64,000 nucleotides of DNA from Nodosilinea sp. PGN35 (lineage in GTDB: Bacteria > Cyanobacteriota > Cyanobacteriia > Phormidesmidales > Phormidesmidaceae). Under the pieces are notes generated by a model that made no database searches, was not told where the DNA came from, and saw nothing but the letters and a program-made list of their open reading frames with translations. The DNA lies in contig NZ_JAQKQJ010000020.1 of NCBI RefSeq assembly GCF_029109325.1, positions 1-64,000 on the forward strand, written 5' to 3'. Below are positions 26,211 to 34,087 of the stretch, piece after piece (position 1 is the first letter of the stretch; every line of letters begins with the position of its first letter). The translations under genes were made by a program, and so were the position numbers.

Positions 26211-27074
26211 ATGAACACCATCAGCCTGTTTTTCATTTTTTTGATTCTCTCCTCCCTTCAGCCCGCTATTCAGCGGCGCGTGGTTGAGTCGCGTCGGGTA
26301 AATGCCATTCGCAACCTCGAGCAGCAGCGCGGCAGCCGGGTCATTCTGCTGATTCACCGCCAGGAGTCGATCAGCCTGCTGGGCATTCCGATTTCGCGGT
26401 TTATCAATATTGAAGACTCGGAGCAGATTTTGCGGGCCATTCGCCTCACCCCGGCGAATGTGCCCATTGACCTGATTCTGCACACGCCGGGGGGGCTGGT
26501 GCTGGCCACCGAGCAGATTGCCCGGGCGCTGATTCGCCACGGGGCCAAGGTGACGGTGTTTATCCCCCACTACGCCATGAGCGGCGGCACGATGCTGGCC
26601 ATGGCCGCCGATGAAATTGTCATGGACGAGAACGCGGTGCTGGGGCCGGTGGACCCGCAGTTGGGTAATGTGGCGGCGGCCAGCATTCTCAAGGTGCTGG
26701 AGGCGAAACCACCCGAGAAAATGGACGATCAGACGCTGATTACCGCCGATGTAGCCCGCAAAGCGATCGCCCAGGTGCAGCGATTTGTGCGCGCCCTGTT
26801 AGAAGACTCGGTTCCTCGCCAGAAGGTTGACCCTGCCCACATCGACACAATTGTCGATCGCCTGACCACGGGCCAGGTCACCCACGACTACCCAATCTCG
26901 GTGGAAGAAGCGACGGATATGGGCCTGCCTGTCACCGTGGGTCTCCCCCTGGAAATTTACGGGCTGATGGATCTCTATCCCCAGCCGATGATGGGCCGCC
27001 CGACGGTGCAGTACATTCCGCTGCCGTACCAGAATCCGCCATCGCTGCCGACGGGACAGGGGCGGCCTGAGTAG
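26211..27074 (+). CDS. Membrane-anchored Clp-fold serine protease (SDH_sah family)
   Basis: About 287 residues from the ATG at 26211; a TTG at 26163 would add 16. One N-terminal membrane segment (TISLFFIFLILSSLQPAIQ) is followed by a ClpP/crotonase-fold protease domain. It shows LHTPGGLVLATEQIARALI (oxyanion region) and the nucleophile Ser124 in HYAMSGGTMLAMAADEI, then GPVDPQLG. This is the serine dehydrogenase proteinase family (PF01972), related to SppA. It likely acts on membrane or signal peptides, but its substrates are unknown. Single gene. Confidence 0.85.
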   Translation: MNTISLFFIFLILSSLQPAIQRRVVESRRVNAIRNLEQQRGSRVILLIHRQESISLLGIPISRFINIEDSEQILRAIRLTPANVPIDLILHTPGGLVLATEQIARALIRHGAKVTVFIPHYAMSGGTMLAMAADEIVMDENAVLGPVDPQLGNVAAASILKVLEAKPPEKMDDQTLITADVARKAIAQVQRFVRALLEDSVPRQKVDPAHIDTIVDRLTTGQVTHDYPISVEEATDMGLPVTVGLPLEIYGLMDLYPQPMMGRPTVQYIPLPYQNPPSLPTGQGRPE

Positions 27075-27139
27075 GCGGTAGTTAACTGTTGAGACGAGTG
27101 CCGGAGCGACAGCCATAATCATATTGGTTTAATCATATT

Positions 27140-27207
27140 GGTTAGAACATTTAAAAGTCTTAGAAACGTTTGAACGTTCAAACGTTTTTAGGGAAACTGT
27201 TCTAACC
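27140..27207. repeat. Nested palindrome: 24-bp perfect dyad inside a 10-bp inverted repeat
   Basis: A perfect 24-bp palindrome lies at 27164-27187 (AAACGTTTGAAC followed by its complement). It is flanked by GGTTAGAACA at 27140-27149 and TGTTCTAACC at 27198-27207. The right arm contains the stop codon of the glycosyltransferase at 27202. Two copies of AATCATATTGGTT lie just to the left. It is a possible bidirectional terminator or mobile-repeat remnant between two convergent genes. Confidence 0.85.
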
Positions 27208-28302
27208 AGGCTGGCTACAGCTATTTCTGCTCAAGTACTCGACGATGGCTCTGGCGATCTGGTGGTTGCCGTCTTTACCCAGGGCTTGGGTGGTGCGGGG
27301 CGGGTCTAGGGGCTCGGTCAAGAACGTCCAGTCGCCATCGAAAAATTCGCTCGGGGTCAGCACGCGGTGCCAGCTGTGGTCTTGCAGGCCGTTGACGAGT
27401 ACCGGGCCTTCGGCAAAATCTTCACGGGTGATGGTGATAATCGGCAGATTTAGGCGACAGGCTTCGGAGAAGGTGCTGAACCCCGGCTTGGAGACGATGC
27501 GGCTGCACAGGGGCATAACGTCTACCGGGCGGTAGCCCTGCCGGGGCACCTTGAACAGATTGGCCAAGGCGGGGGCATCTTGCTCGAAGGTGAGAAACTG
27601 CCAGTCGGGGAACTGGGCGAGGCGATCGTAGGGAATGGTCTGGAGGCTAAGGCCACCGAAGGTCAGCAGCACAGTGCGTTCCTGGGGCTGAGTCAGGTGC
27701 CACTGTGCCCTTAGCGCTTCAGCCTCGTAGCGCGGGGTGCCTCCGGTCAGCCCGGTGTCTTCTACTGCGGGGAAGGCGGCCATGGGCTCGTGGAAGGGCA
27801 GGCAAAAGAGGCGATCGCACTCCTCAAAACACCCCCCAATCCAGCTAGCGATCGCCTCAAACTCTGGGCCAAAGCCCCGGTAGATAAAATCCCAGCCGAA
27901 GTTACTGACCATCCAGCAGGGGATGTTGGCGGCATGGGCGATCGCCGTGGCCAGCGGCGGAATATCGGCCAGCACCAGATTTACTCCGCGCTGCTTGAGG
28001 TAGGCAGCCTCGGCGGCCACGGTTGATCGCTGGCGGGCCTGGATGTCGTTGAGCTTGGCCAGGGTAGCGGGCAAGTCCATCGTCAGGCTATCGGGCTGAA
28101 TCACGCCAATATCAAAGGCCACTGGCCGATACTCGTAGCTCAGCGGCAGGTAGCCGTCGAGCAGCCACTGGGGCGCGGTGGTAGCCAGCACCAAATCGAC
28201 CTCGGGCTGGAGCGCCTTGACCGTAGCGGCCACCGAGGCGGCACGGGTGGCATGGCCAAAACCGTGGTTCGTAATCGCTACGTAGAGTACGGGGCGGGGC
28301 AT
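27202..28302 (-). CDS. Glycosyltransferase-like protein (MurG/GT28-like)
   Basis: A 366-residue two-domain GT-B-type protein. The N-terminal AITNHGFGHATRAASVAATV glycine/histidine loop and the C-terminal segment with CSRIVSKPGFSTFSEACRLNLP are the donor-binding features of MurG-like and arabinokinase-associated glycosyltransferase domains. The substrate is unknown. The ATG at 28302 is preferred over an in-frame TTG at 28308. It lies just downstream of ftsH on the same strand but beyond the ftsH terminator, so it is probably a separate unit. Confidence 0.75.
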   Translation of the reverse strand: MPRPVLYVAITNHGFGHATRAASVAATVKALQPEVDLVLATTAPQWLLDGYLPLSYEYRPVAFDIGVIQPDSLTMDLPATLAKLNDIQARQRSTVAAEAAYLKQRGVNLVLADIPPLATAIAHAANIPCWMVSNFGWDFIYRGFGPEFEAIASWIGGCFEECDRLFCLPFHEPMAAFPAVEDTGLTGGTPRYEAEALRAQWHLTQPQERTVLLTFGGLSLQTIPYDRLAQFPDWQFLTFEQDAPALANLFKVPRQGYRPVDVMPLCSRIVSKPGFSTFSEACRLNLPIITITREDFAEGPVLVNGLQDHSWHRVLTPSEFFDGDWTFLTEPLDPPRTTQALGKDGNHQIARAIVEYLSRNSCSQPG

Positions 28303-28321
28303 AGACAATTTCTCTCCAGCT

Positions 28322-28350
28322 AAAAAGGCCCGTCCCCAGGGACGAGCCTT
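28322..28350 (-). terminator. Rho-independent terminator of ftsH
   Basis: An 11-bp stem with one mismatch (AAGGCCCGTCC at 28325-28335 and GGACGAGCCTT at 28340-28350), a 4-nt loop, and a T run on the minus strand. It is 21 bp past the ftsH stop. Confidence 0.9.
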
Positions 28351-28371
28351 AGCTACTTCAACAGCTGAACC

Positions 28372-30258
28372 CTAGAGCTGGGGCACAAACTGCTGCTTAT
28401 CGGGCACCACCGTGTACTCAGACACAATCTGGCGAAACTCGTCGCCGTCGATGGTTTCGCGCTCGACCAGCAGATCGACCAGGCGATCGATCAGGGCGCG
28501 GTGGTCTTGCATGATGCCCTTGGCCTGGTTGTAGCAGTGCTCCACAATGGTACGCACCTGGCCGTCGATGCGCGACGACACCTCCTCAGAGTACTCCGAG
28601 CGCGAGAGCCAGTCGCGACCGAGGAACACTTCACCCTGGGAGCTTTCTAGAGACAGCGGCCCCAGGTCAGACATGCCAAACCGGGTGACCATCTGCCGAG
28701 CCATATTGCTCACCTGCTGGAGGTCGTTACCGGCCCCGGTGGTGACTTCGGCATCGCCAAAAATGACATCCTCAGCGGCGCGACCGCCCAGGGCACCGGT
28801 AATACGGGCCATAATCTGCGCCCGCGAGATCAGCATTTGCTCTTCGCTGGGGGTAAACCAGGTCAGACCCTGGGCCTGGCCGCGGGGAATCAGGGTGACC
28901 TTTTGCACCGGGTCGTGGTCTTTGACCAGGGTGCCGACGATGGCGTGGCCAATCTCGTGGTAGGCGATCAGCCGCTTGCTCTTGCTGTCTACCAAGGGGG
29001 CACCCTCCATCCCGGCGATGACGCGGTCTACGGCGTCGTCTACCTCGGCCATGGTCATGGCGTCTTTGCGGCGGCGGGCGGTGAGAATGGCGGCCTCGTT
29101 GAGCAGGTTGGCCAGATCGGCCCCGGTGAAGCCGGGGGTGCGACGGGCGATCGCCTCCAGGGAGATATCTTCGGCCAGTTTCTTGTTGCGGGCGTGAACT
29201 TCGAGAATCTCAACCCGGCCCTTGATGTCGGGCGGATCGACCATCACCTGGCGGTCAAAGCGACCGGGGCGCAGCAGGGCCGAGTCGAGCACGTCGGCGC
29301 GGTTGGTGGCGGCAATGATGATAATGCCAGTGTTGCCCTCAAACCCATCCATCTCGGTGAGCAGCTGGTTGAGGGTCTGCTCGCGCTCGTCGTTGCCGCC
29401 GCCGATGCCCGCACCCCGCTGCCGACCAACGGCGTCGATCTCATCGATAAAGATGATGCAGGGGGCGTTTTCTTTGGCCTTCTTGAACAGGTCGCGCACG
29501 CGGGAGGCCCCAACGCCGACGAACATTTCGACAAATTCGGAACCGGAGATGCTGAAGAAGGGCACGCCCGCCTCGCCTGCGATCGCCTTGGCCAGCAGGG
29601 TTTTACCGGTACCGGGAGGGCCGACCAGCAGCACCCCTTTGGGAATGCGCGCCCCGATGGCGGTAAAGCGCTCGGGCTTCTTCAGGAAGGTGACAACTTC
29701 TTCGAGTTCTTCTTTGGCTTCGTCGATGCCGGCCACGTCGTCGAACATGACGCCGGTCTTGGCCTCCATCATGAAGCGGGCCTTAGACTTGCCAAAGCTC
29801 ATGGCCTGGCCGGGGCCACCCATGGCCCCATTGGAGCGGCGGAACAAAAAGAACAGGCCACCAATCAGCAGCAGCGGAAACAGCAGGTTGCCCAGAGCAC
29901 CCACCAGCGCCCCGTCGTTGCGCGGGGGGTGGGAGTCGAGGCTGATGTTGGCACCGCGCAGGCGGCTCACCAGGTCGGGAGAGTTGCCCGGCAGATCGAC
30001 CCGCCACCGCATGACCCGGTTGTCGATATCGGGGTCAACAGCTTCAACAATGGCGGTTCTGCCGCCGTCGTAGAGATCGACTGCCGTCACCCGACCGGCA
30101 TCGAGATAGTCGAGAAAGCGACCATAGGTGAGGCGGGTGTTGGCCGTATTGCGACCCATATCGGCGGGTGCCGACGAAAATGCTCCTTGCCACAAGAAAA
30201 ACCCTATTACCAGCAGGGGTAGGGTCCACAGTAAGGCGACTCGCCAGGAAAATTTCAT
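28372..30258 (-). CDS. ftsH: ATP-dependent zinc metalloprotease FtsH
   Basis: A 628-residue membrane AAA protease. It has an N-terminal membrane segment (about 7-25), a lumenal or periplasmic domain, a second membrane segment (about 118-140), Walker A GPPGTGKT at 213-220, Walker B IIFIDEID near 268-275, and the zinc site HEIGH at 434-438. Cyanobacteria have four FtsH proteins, which as hexamers degrade damaged photosystem II D1 and regulators. Which paralogue this is cannot be told by eye. All catalytic motifs are intact. It has its own terminator and a 493-bp upstream gap. Confidence 0.97.
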   Translation of the reverse strand: MKFSWRVALLWTLPLLVIGFFLWQGAFSSAPADMGRNTANTRLTYGRFLDYLDAGRVTAVDLYDGGRTAIVEAVDPDIDNRVMRWRVDLPGNSPDLVSRLRGANISLDSHPPRNDGALVGALGNLLFPLLLIGGLFFLFRRSNGAMGGPGQAMSFGKSKARFMMEAKTGVMFDDVAGIDEAKEELEEVVTFLKKPERFTAIGARIPKGVLLVGPPGTGKTLLAKAIAGEAGVPFFSISGSEFVEMFVGVGASRVRDLFKKAKENAPCIIFIDEIDAVGRQRGAGIGGGNDEREQTLNQLLTEMDGFEGNTGIIIIAATNRADVLDSALLRPGRFDRQVMVDPPDIKGRVEILEVHARNKKLAEDISLEAIARRTPGFTGADLANLLNEAAILTARRRKDAMTMAEVDDAVDRVIAGMEGAPLVDSKSKRLIAYHEIGHAIVGTLVKDHDPVQKVTLIPRGQAQGLTWFTPSEEQMLISRAQIMARITGALGGRAAEDVIFGDAEVTTGAGNDLQQVSNMARQMVTRFGMSDLGPLSLESSQGEVFLGRDWLSRSEYSEEVSSRIDGQVRTIVEHCYNQAKGIMQDHRALIDRLVDLLVERETIDGDEFRQIVSEYTVVPDKQQFVPQL

Positions 30259-30751
30259 ACCTATGGCCTCTTTTGACTAACGTGCACAGTGTTAACGGGT
30301 GTTCAGTTAACGAAGGGTGGCCGAGCTTGGCCCTGTATTTGGCACACCGGGGAACGGGATGCACCCAGGTTTGCGGAGTAGAATCTCAAGCCGACAAAAG
30401 AAATATGAGATAAATCTTTACTTAATGTAACGTAAGCAGTGGGACTCGGGCAAACCTGTCGTCAAATTGTTGATTCCTAAGGCCGCTGATCTTCTAATTG
30501 GCGGCGATCGCCGAGTTTTCCCCTACTGATTACTTTAGCGGGTTATCGAGGTTAGAAACGGGGGAGCGATTTGGCTACCCCACGCGGCAACCGTGGGATC
30601 TTTTCTGCGGACTGCTCCCCAAAGCTGCCCCAGAACCGCTGAGGTCGCTGCTTGACAACCAACCCCTACTCGGCAGAAACCGGTCTTGCTGCAACTCTGA
30701 GCGGCTTGGGGCCAGCTACAACCCCGGCACAATAGCGGCGGGCTGAGGTGG
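30259..30751. promoter_or_regulatory. Region between ftsH and gltX, no gene seen
   Basis: A 493-bp gap that should include the ftsH promoter and the 3' flank of gltX. GTTAAC is repeated near 30292 and 30306, and the ftsH-proximal third is AT-rich. No tRNA, known small RNA or convincing ORF was found; the open frames here lack ribosome sites and family similarity. Confidence 0.5.
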
Positions 30752-32191
30752 TTAGACGATCGCGATCGCCCCCCGCAGCCGGGGCACATCAAACCCGCGC
30801 TGCCGCAAAATCAGCCAGGACTCCATCAGGTCTGGCCCCTGGAGGGCACCCATCAGCGCCGCCCGCAGCGATTTCATTACCAGCCCTTTCTTCACGCCCT
30901 GGGCTTTGGTAACTTCATCTACCAGAGCCTTGAGTTCGTCAATCGTGGCCGGGGCCTTTGCGGTCAACCCCGCCAAAATGCCCTCCAGCACAGCCGATAC
31001 ACCGTCGAGCCGCACCTGAGCTTTGGCATCGTCGGTGAAATCCACGGTTTCGGTGAAGAAAAAGCGGCTTTGCTCTACCACGTCTGTCAGACGGGTGAGG
31101 CTGGGGCCGAGCATTGTCACCAGGGGGAGCAGCCAGCTTTGATCCGCCGCCCCGTCGATGGCGTAGGCTTCTTGTAGGTAGGGCAGGGTTAGCTCCAGCA
31201 GCGCGGTGGGCTCCAGGTTGTGGAGGTACTGGCTGTTGAGCCAGTCGAGTTTGTCCCAGTCGAACTTGGCTCCGGCTTTGTTGACGCGATCGAAGCTGAA
31301 CTGTTTAGCCGCCTCATCGAGGGTGAACTGCTCGGCGGCGTCGGGGGCCGACCAGCCCAGCAGGGTCATGTAGTTGACCAGGGCCGGAGCCACAAAGCCC
31401 ATTTGTTGAAAGTCAGAGATCGAGGTAACGCCGTCGCGCTTGGAGAGCTTTTGACCACTCTGGTTGAGAATCAGCGGCGTATGGGCAAACTCGGGCACCG
31501 CTGCTTCTAGAGCTTCGTAGAGCAAGATTTGCTTGGCGGTGTTGGCAATGTGGTCTTCGCCGCGAATGACGTGGGTGATGGCCATGTCGATGTCATCGAC
31601 CACGACCGCCAGGTTGTAGAGGGGCTGACCGATGGTGGTCGCCGAAGAGGCGCGGGCCACCACCATGTCGCCGCCCAGGTCGCTGGCCTGCCAGGTGACG
31701 GGGCCGCGCACCAGGTCGTTCCAGGAAATGGTGCGGCTGTCGTCGATTTTGAAGCGAATGACAGCGGGGCGACCCTCGGCCTCGTAGGCGGCCTGCTGGT
31801 CGGGGGTGAGGTCGCGGTGGCGGTTGTCGTAGCGGGGAGCCTGGTTCTGAGCTTTCTGGGCCTCGCGCATGGCGTCGAGTTCGTCGGGGGTGTCGTAGGC
31901 GCGGTAGGCTAGCCCCCTGTCAAGCAGGGTTTGAATGGCCTGGCGGTAGAGGTCGAGCCGCTGGGACTGAAAGAAGGGGCCTTCGTCCCACTCCAGGCCG
32001 AGCCACTTGAGGCCGGTGAGAATGTTATCGGTGAATTCTGCTCTGGATCGCTCTTCGTCGGTGTCTTCGATGCGGAGAATGAACTGGCCGCCCTCATGGC
32101 GGGCGTAGAGCCAGTTGAAGACGGCGGTGCGGGCGGTACCAATGTGCAGAGTCCCGGTAGGGCTGGGGGCAAGGCGAACGCGAACGGTCAT
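30752..32191 (-). CDS. gltX: Glutamyl-tRNA synthetase
   Basis: A 479-residue class I synthetase that charges tRNA-Glu, and in cyanobacteria also tRNA-Gln as the substrate for amidotransferase. Glu-tRNA is also the entry point of tetrapyrrole synthesis. The HIGH motif is HIGT at 16-19, the KMSKS-type motif KLSKR is at 248-252, and the rest of the Rossmann core (LRIEDTDEERSR) is intact. Length is normal. Single gene. Confidence 0.97.
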   Translation of the reverse strand: MTVRVRLAPSPTGTLHIGTARTAVFNWLYARHEGGQFILRIEDTDEERSRAEFTDNILTGLKWLGLEWDEGPFFQSQRLDLYRQAIQTLLDRGLAYRAYDTPDELDAMREAQKAQNQAPRYDNRHRDLTPDQQAAYEAEGRPAVIRFKIDDSRTISWNDLVRGPVTWQASDLGGDMVVARASSATTIGQPLYNLAVVVDDIDMAITHVIRGEDHIANTAKQILLYEALEAAVPEFAHTPLILNQSGQKLSKRDGVTSISDFQQMGFVAPALVNYMTLLGWSAPDAAEQFTLDEAAKQFSFDRVNKAGAKFDWDKLDWLNSQYLHNLEPTALLELTLPYLQEAYAIDGAADQSWLLPLVTMLGPSLTRLTDVVEQSRFFFTETVDFTDDAKAQVRLDGVSAVLEGILAGLTAKAPATIDELKALVDEVTKAQGVKKGLVMKSLRAALMGALQGPDLMESWLILRQRGFDVPRLRGAIAIV

Positions 32192-32774
32192 GGGATTTCC
32201 TGCACTTTCGACAAATTCCTATTCTAGGGGGTGGGGGCTTGGCCCTCAAGGCCGGTCTTTAATCATTACCTTGGCAATCCCCAATTGAACGTGTAGGGTG
32301 CATTCGCGGCCCAAAATCTCATCTTGTTAAAAGCCCCCAATTTCTCCCCGTGGGCGGCAATGCACCGCTTACCCATCGCGGCTTTCTACTTGCCTGAATC
32401 CAGACGTCGTTCGCCTACGGTTTGAGCCCCCCTGAGGAGAGACCCCCGAGGTTTTCAAAAACTCGGGGGTCTGGGCAGCCCCGTTGCCAGGTAACGGATC
32501 GATGAAAGGTAGGTAAATCGTTTAGAAGGCAGCTATTTACAAACTTTAAAAAACGCCTAGAACTGGCTCGTGTTACGCTTCACAAGTCTCTGTGCGAGAG
32601 AAGAGAAACGATAACCCTAACCCATCCCCCAATCCCCCAACCCCCATCCAACCACCACAAAGCCCAACCATCAAGAAAGGGAAATTCTCCTGCTGGAGAT
32701 AAAGTGAGGTCGAGGTTGAGAGAGCCATGGTCGTATATCCATTTGCCGTCTGCGTATCACTCGAAAGCGGCTGA
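32192..32774. other. Intergenic region upstream of gltX
   Basis: A 583-bp gap. It should hold the gltX promoter at its left end. The centre carries the strong palindrome at 32440-32472. The right part, from about 32570, is C-rich low-complexity sequence leading into the broken antitoxin-like gene. No intact gene is supported. Confidence 0.5.
32440..32472. repeat. Near-perfect 33-bp palindrome
   Basis: AGACCCCCGAG at 32440-32450 is exactly complemented at 32462-32472, and the 11-nt loop continues the symmetry (GTTTTCAAAAA). It forms a very stable hairpin with a tiny loop. Lack of a T run and distance from gene ends make its role unclear. Confidence 0.8.
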
Positions 32775-32980
32775 ATGAGTTTGCTCAACAGTACCCAAAC
32801 GCCCTTTGTGCCGCACACAGAGCAAGACTATAACCACCTGGTCAATTTACTCGATCGCCTCATTGACCAGGTGGGCGAAGACGAAACCCACCCCCTCGCC
32901 TCCATGATGGATGTCATTGGGTCTTGATTGAGCGCTACGAAGACAGCTACGTACCCGACATTGACGAATCTCTGCGCTAA
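32775..32980 (+). pseudogene. Frameshifted antitoxin-like gene (HigA-type N-terminal region)
   Basis: From the ATG at 32775 the frame gives 50 residues (…NLLDRLIDQVGEDETHPLAS, MMDVIG) and stops at TGA 32925-32927. In the next frame it continues directly as VLIERYEDSYVPDIDESLR to TAA at 32978-32980. Adding one base in the GGG at about 32919-32921 restores a single 68-residue protein. The pattern (aspartate/glutamate-rich helices, then DVI-x-VLIExYED) resembles the N-terminal domain of HigA-like antitoxins. No toxin gene was recognised next to it. It could be a sequencing error, but the neighbouring gene is also broken. Confidence 0.6.
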
Positions 32981-33041
32981 AGAAGGCGTTTTCCCTAGCT
33001 ATGGGGCATGGTCTTAAACCCAACGCACATTTACAGAAGTC

Positions 33042-33695
33042 TCAAACCGTCACCACAGGCAGCGGGGGCTGCACCAGACTGACCAAAATGCCCATGAGGG
33101 TTTCTAGCTGATCGATATAGTAGTCTCGCCGGTCAACCTAGGCGGTCTGGTCGCTCAGGCGTAGAAATTTCCACTGGTTGCCCGTGGTCACAGCGCCGTA
33201 GATCTGGGGTAGGGGTTGGCCTTCTCGCTCGTTGAAAATGCGCGCCGCCACCATGGCTGCCAAGCACTGACCCAGACTACCTTTAATGTTTTCGTTCTTG
33301 GCCTCAAAGATAATCAGAGCTGGAGCACTGATGTAGAGCTGTTGACGCGACAGGCTGATAATAAAGTCGCAAAACCCAACTAGGTCTTGGGCGGGGTCTA
33401 CCGAAAACTCTACTCCCGAAAAGAGACTAATTTGGTCGTTTAGTAGGCGCTTGAGCTGCACCAGCATGGGCGCAATGACCATTTCAGAACGGGCTTTTTC
33501 GGTGTTGATCGAGAGGGCCAGGGGCACGCTGTAGTTGAGGTGGTTGGTGAATTCTTGGGCCAGCGGTAGGGGTTGGCTGACTTCAGTAAAAAGATCTTGA
33601 TTGCTTTCGATCGCCAGCCCAAGTTGCTTTCTAACTTTCTCGAGGGTGAAGTCTTTGTAGGACATGGGCTGCTGCCTGGGGAAGGGCGTTTGCAC
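33042..33695 (-). pseudogene. Nuclease-like (PD-(D/E)XK type) protein interrupted by an in-frame TAG
   Basis: The frame encodes 185 residues and stops at TAG 33138-33140. The same frame then continues for 31 residues (VDRRDYYIDQLETLMGILV and on) to TGA at 33042-33044. The region before the stop has DLVGFCDFIISLS followed by APALIIFEAKNENI, a D...ExK arrangement typical of restriction-endonuclease-like folds, then GAVTTGNQWKFLRL. Family members as recalled continue with a YYID...ILGIL tail, matching the part beyond the TAG. The product is therefore truncated, or the gene has a nonsense mutation. The function is unknown. Confidence 0.65.
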
Positions 33696-34070
33696 AAATT
33701 ATAGAAAGTGGGCGGGGGCGCTGGGGTTAGTAGGAGTTACAGCGGTTTTGCCGCGGGGCGGCTGGGGGTTAGGCGGCGCACAATGTGGTCGACAGCCAGA
33801 TCTGCCGCTGGGACCAATTCGCTGGCCCCAGACCCCCGGCTGCGCGCGTCCTGCGGCCTACGAGAAGGACGTTCCGTCGTCCTTCACCTCACGGAAAGGA
33901 TCGGCTGATCATCGGTTTAAACTTCTGTCCTGCAAATGAGTCTGTAGGTGACATTCAATCCTAGAGTTCTTGGCCCCTATCAGCTCTCTGCCGCCGTTCT
34001 CCCCCGCCTCCCTATCTTCCTCCTCTCTCCCATCTTCCTCATCTCCCCCACCTTCCCCACCTCCCTTCAC
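33696..34070. other. Intergenic region with inverted repeat and pyrimidine tract
   Basis: A 375-bp gap. GAAGGACG and CGTCCTTC form an 8-bp hairpin near 33863-33884. From about 33997 to 34087 the plus strand is almost pure C/T, running into the 3' end of the amidase gene. No gene is supported. Confidence 0.55.
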
Positions 34071-34087
34071 TCATTCCCCTCCCCCCG
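33997..34087. repeat. Polypyrimidine low-complexity tract
   Basis: About 90 bp of plus-strand DNA built from CTCC, CATCTTCC and CCCAC units with very few purines. It overlaps the last codons of the amidase gene (34071-34087). Similar C/T repeat units occur within the U32 gene at 52081-52122. Confidence 0.8.

Noticed and set aside
28837..30222. A 461-codon open frame on the plus strand, opposite ftsH
   Set aside because: It is the mirror of a highly conserved AAA protease gene in GC-rich DNA. It has no ribosome site and its product looks like the reverse complement of ftsH codons.
30259..30751. Possible structured RNA between ftsH and gltX
   Set aside because: Short dyads are present but no match to tRNA, 6S RNA, tmRNA or RNase P RNA features could be found by eye.
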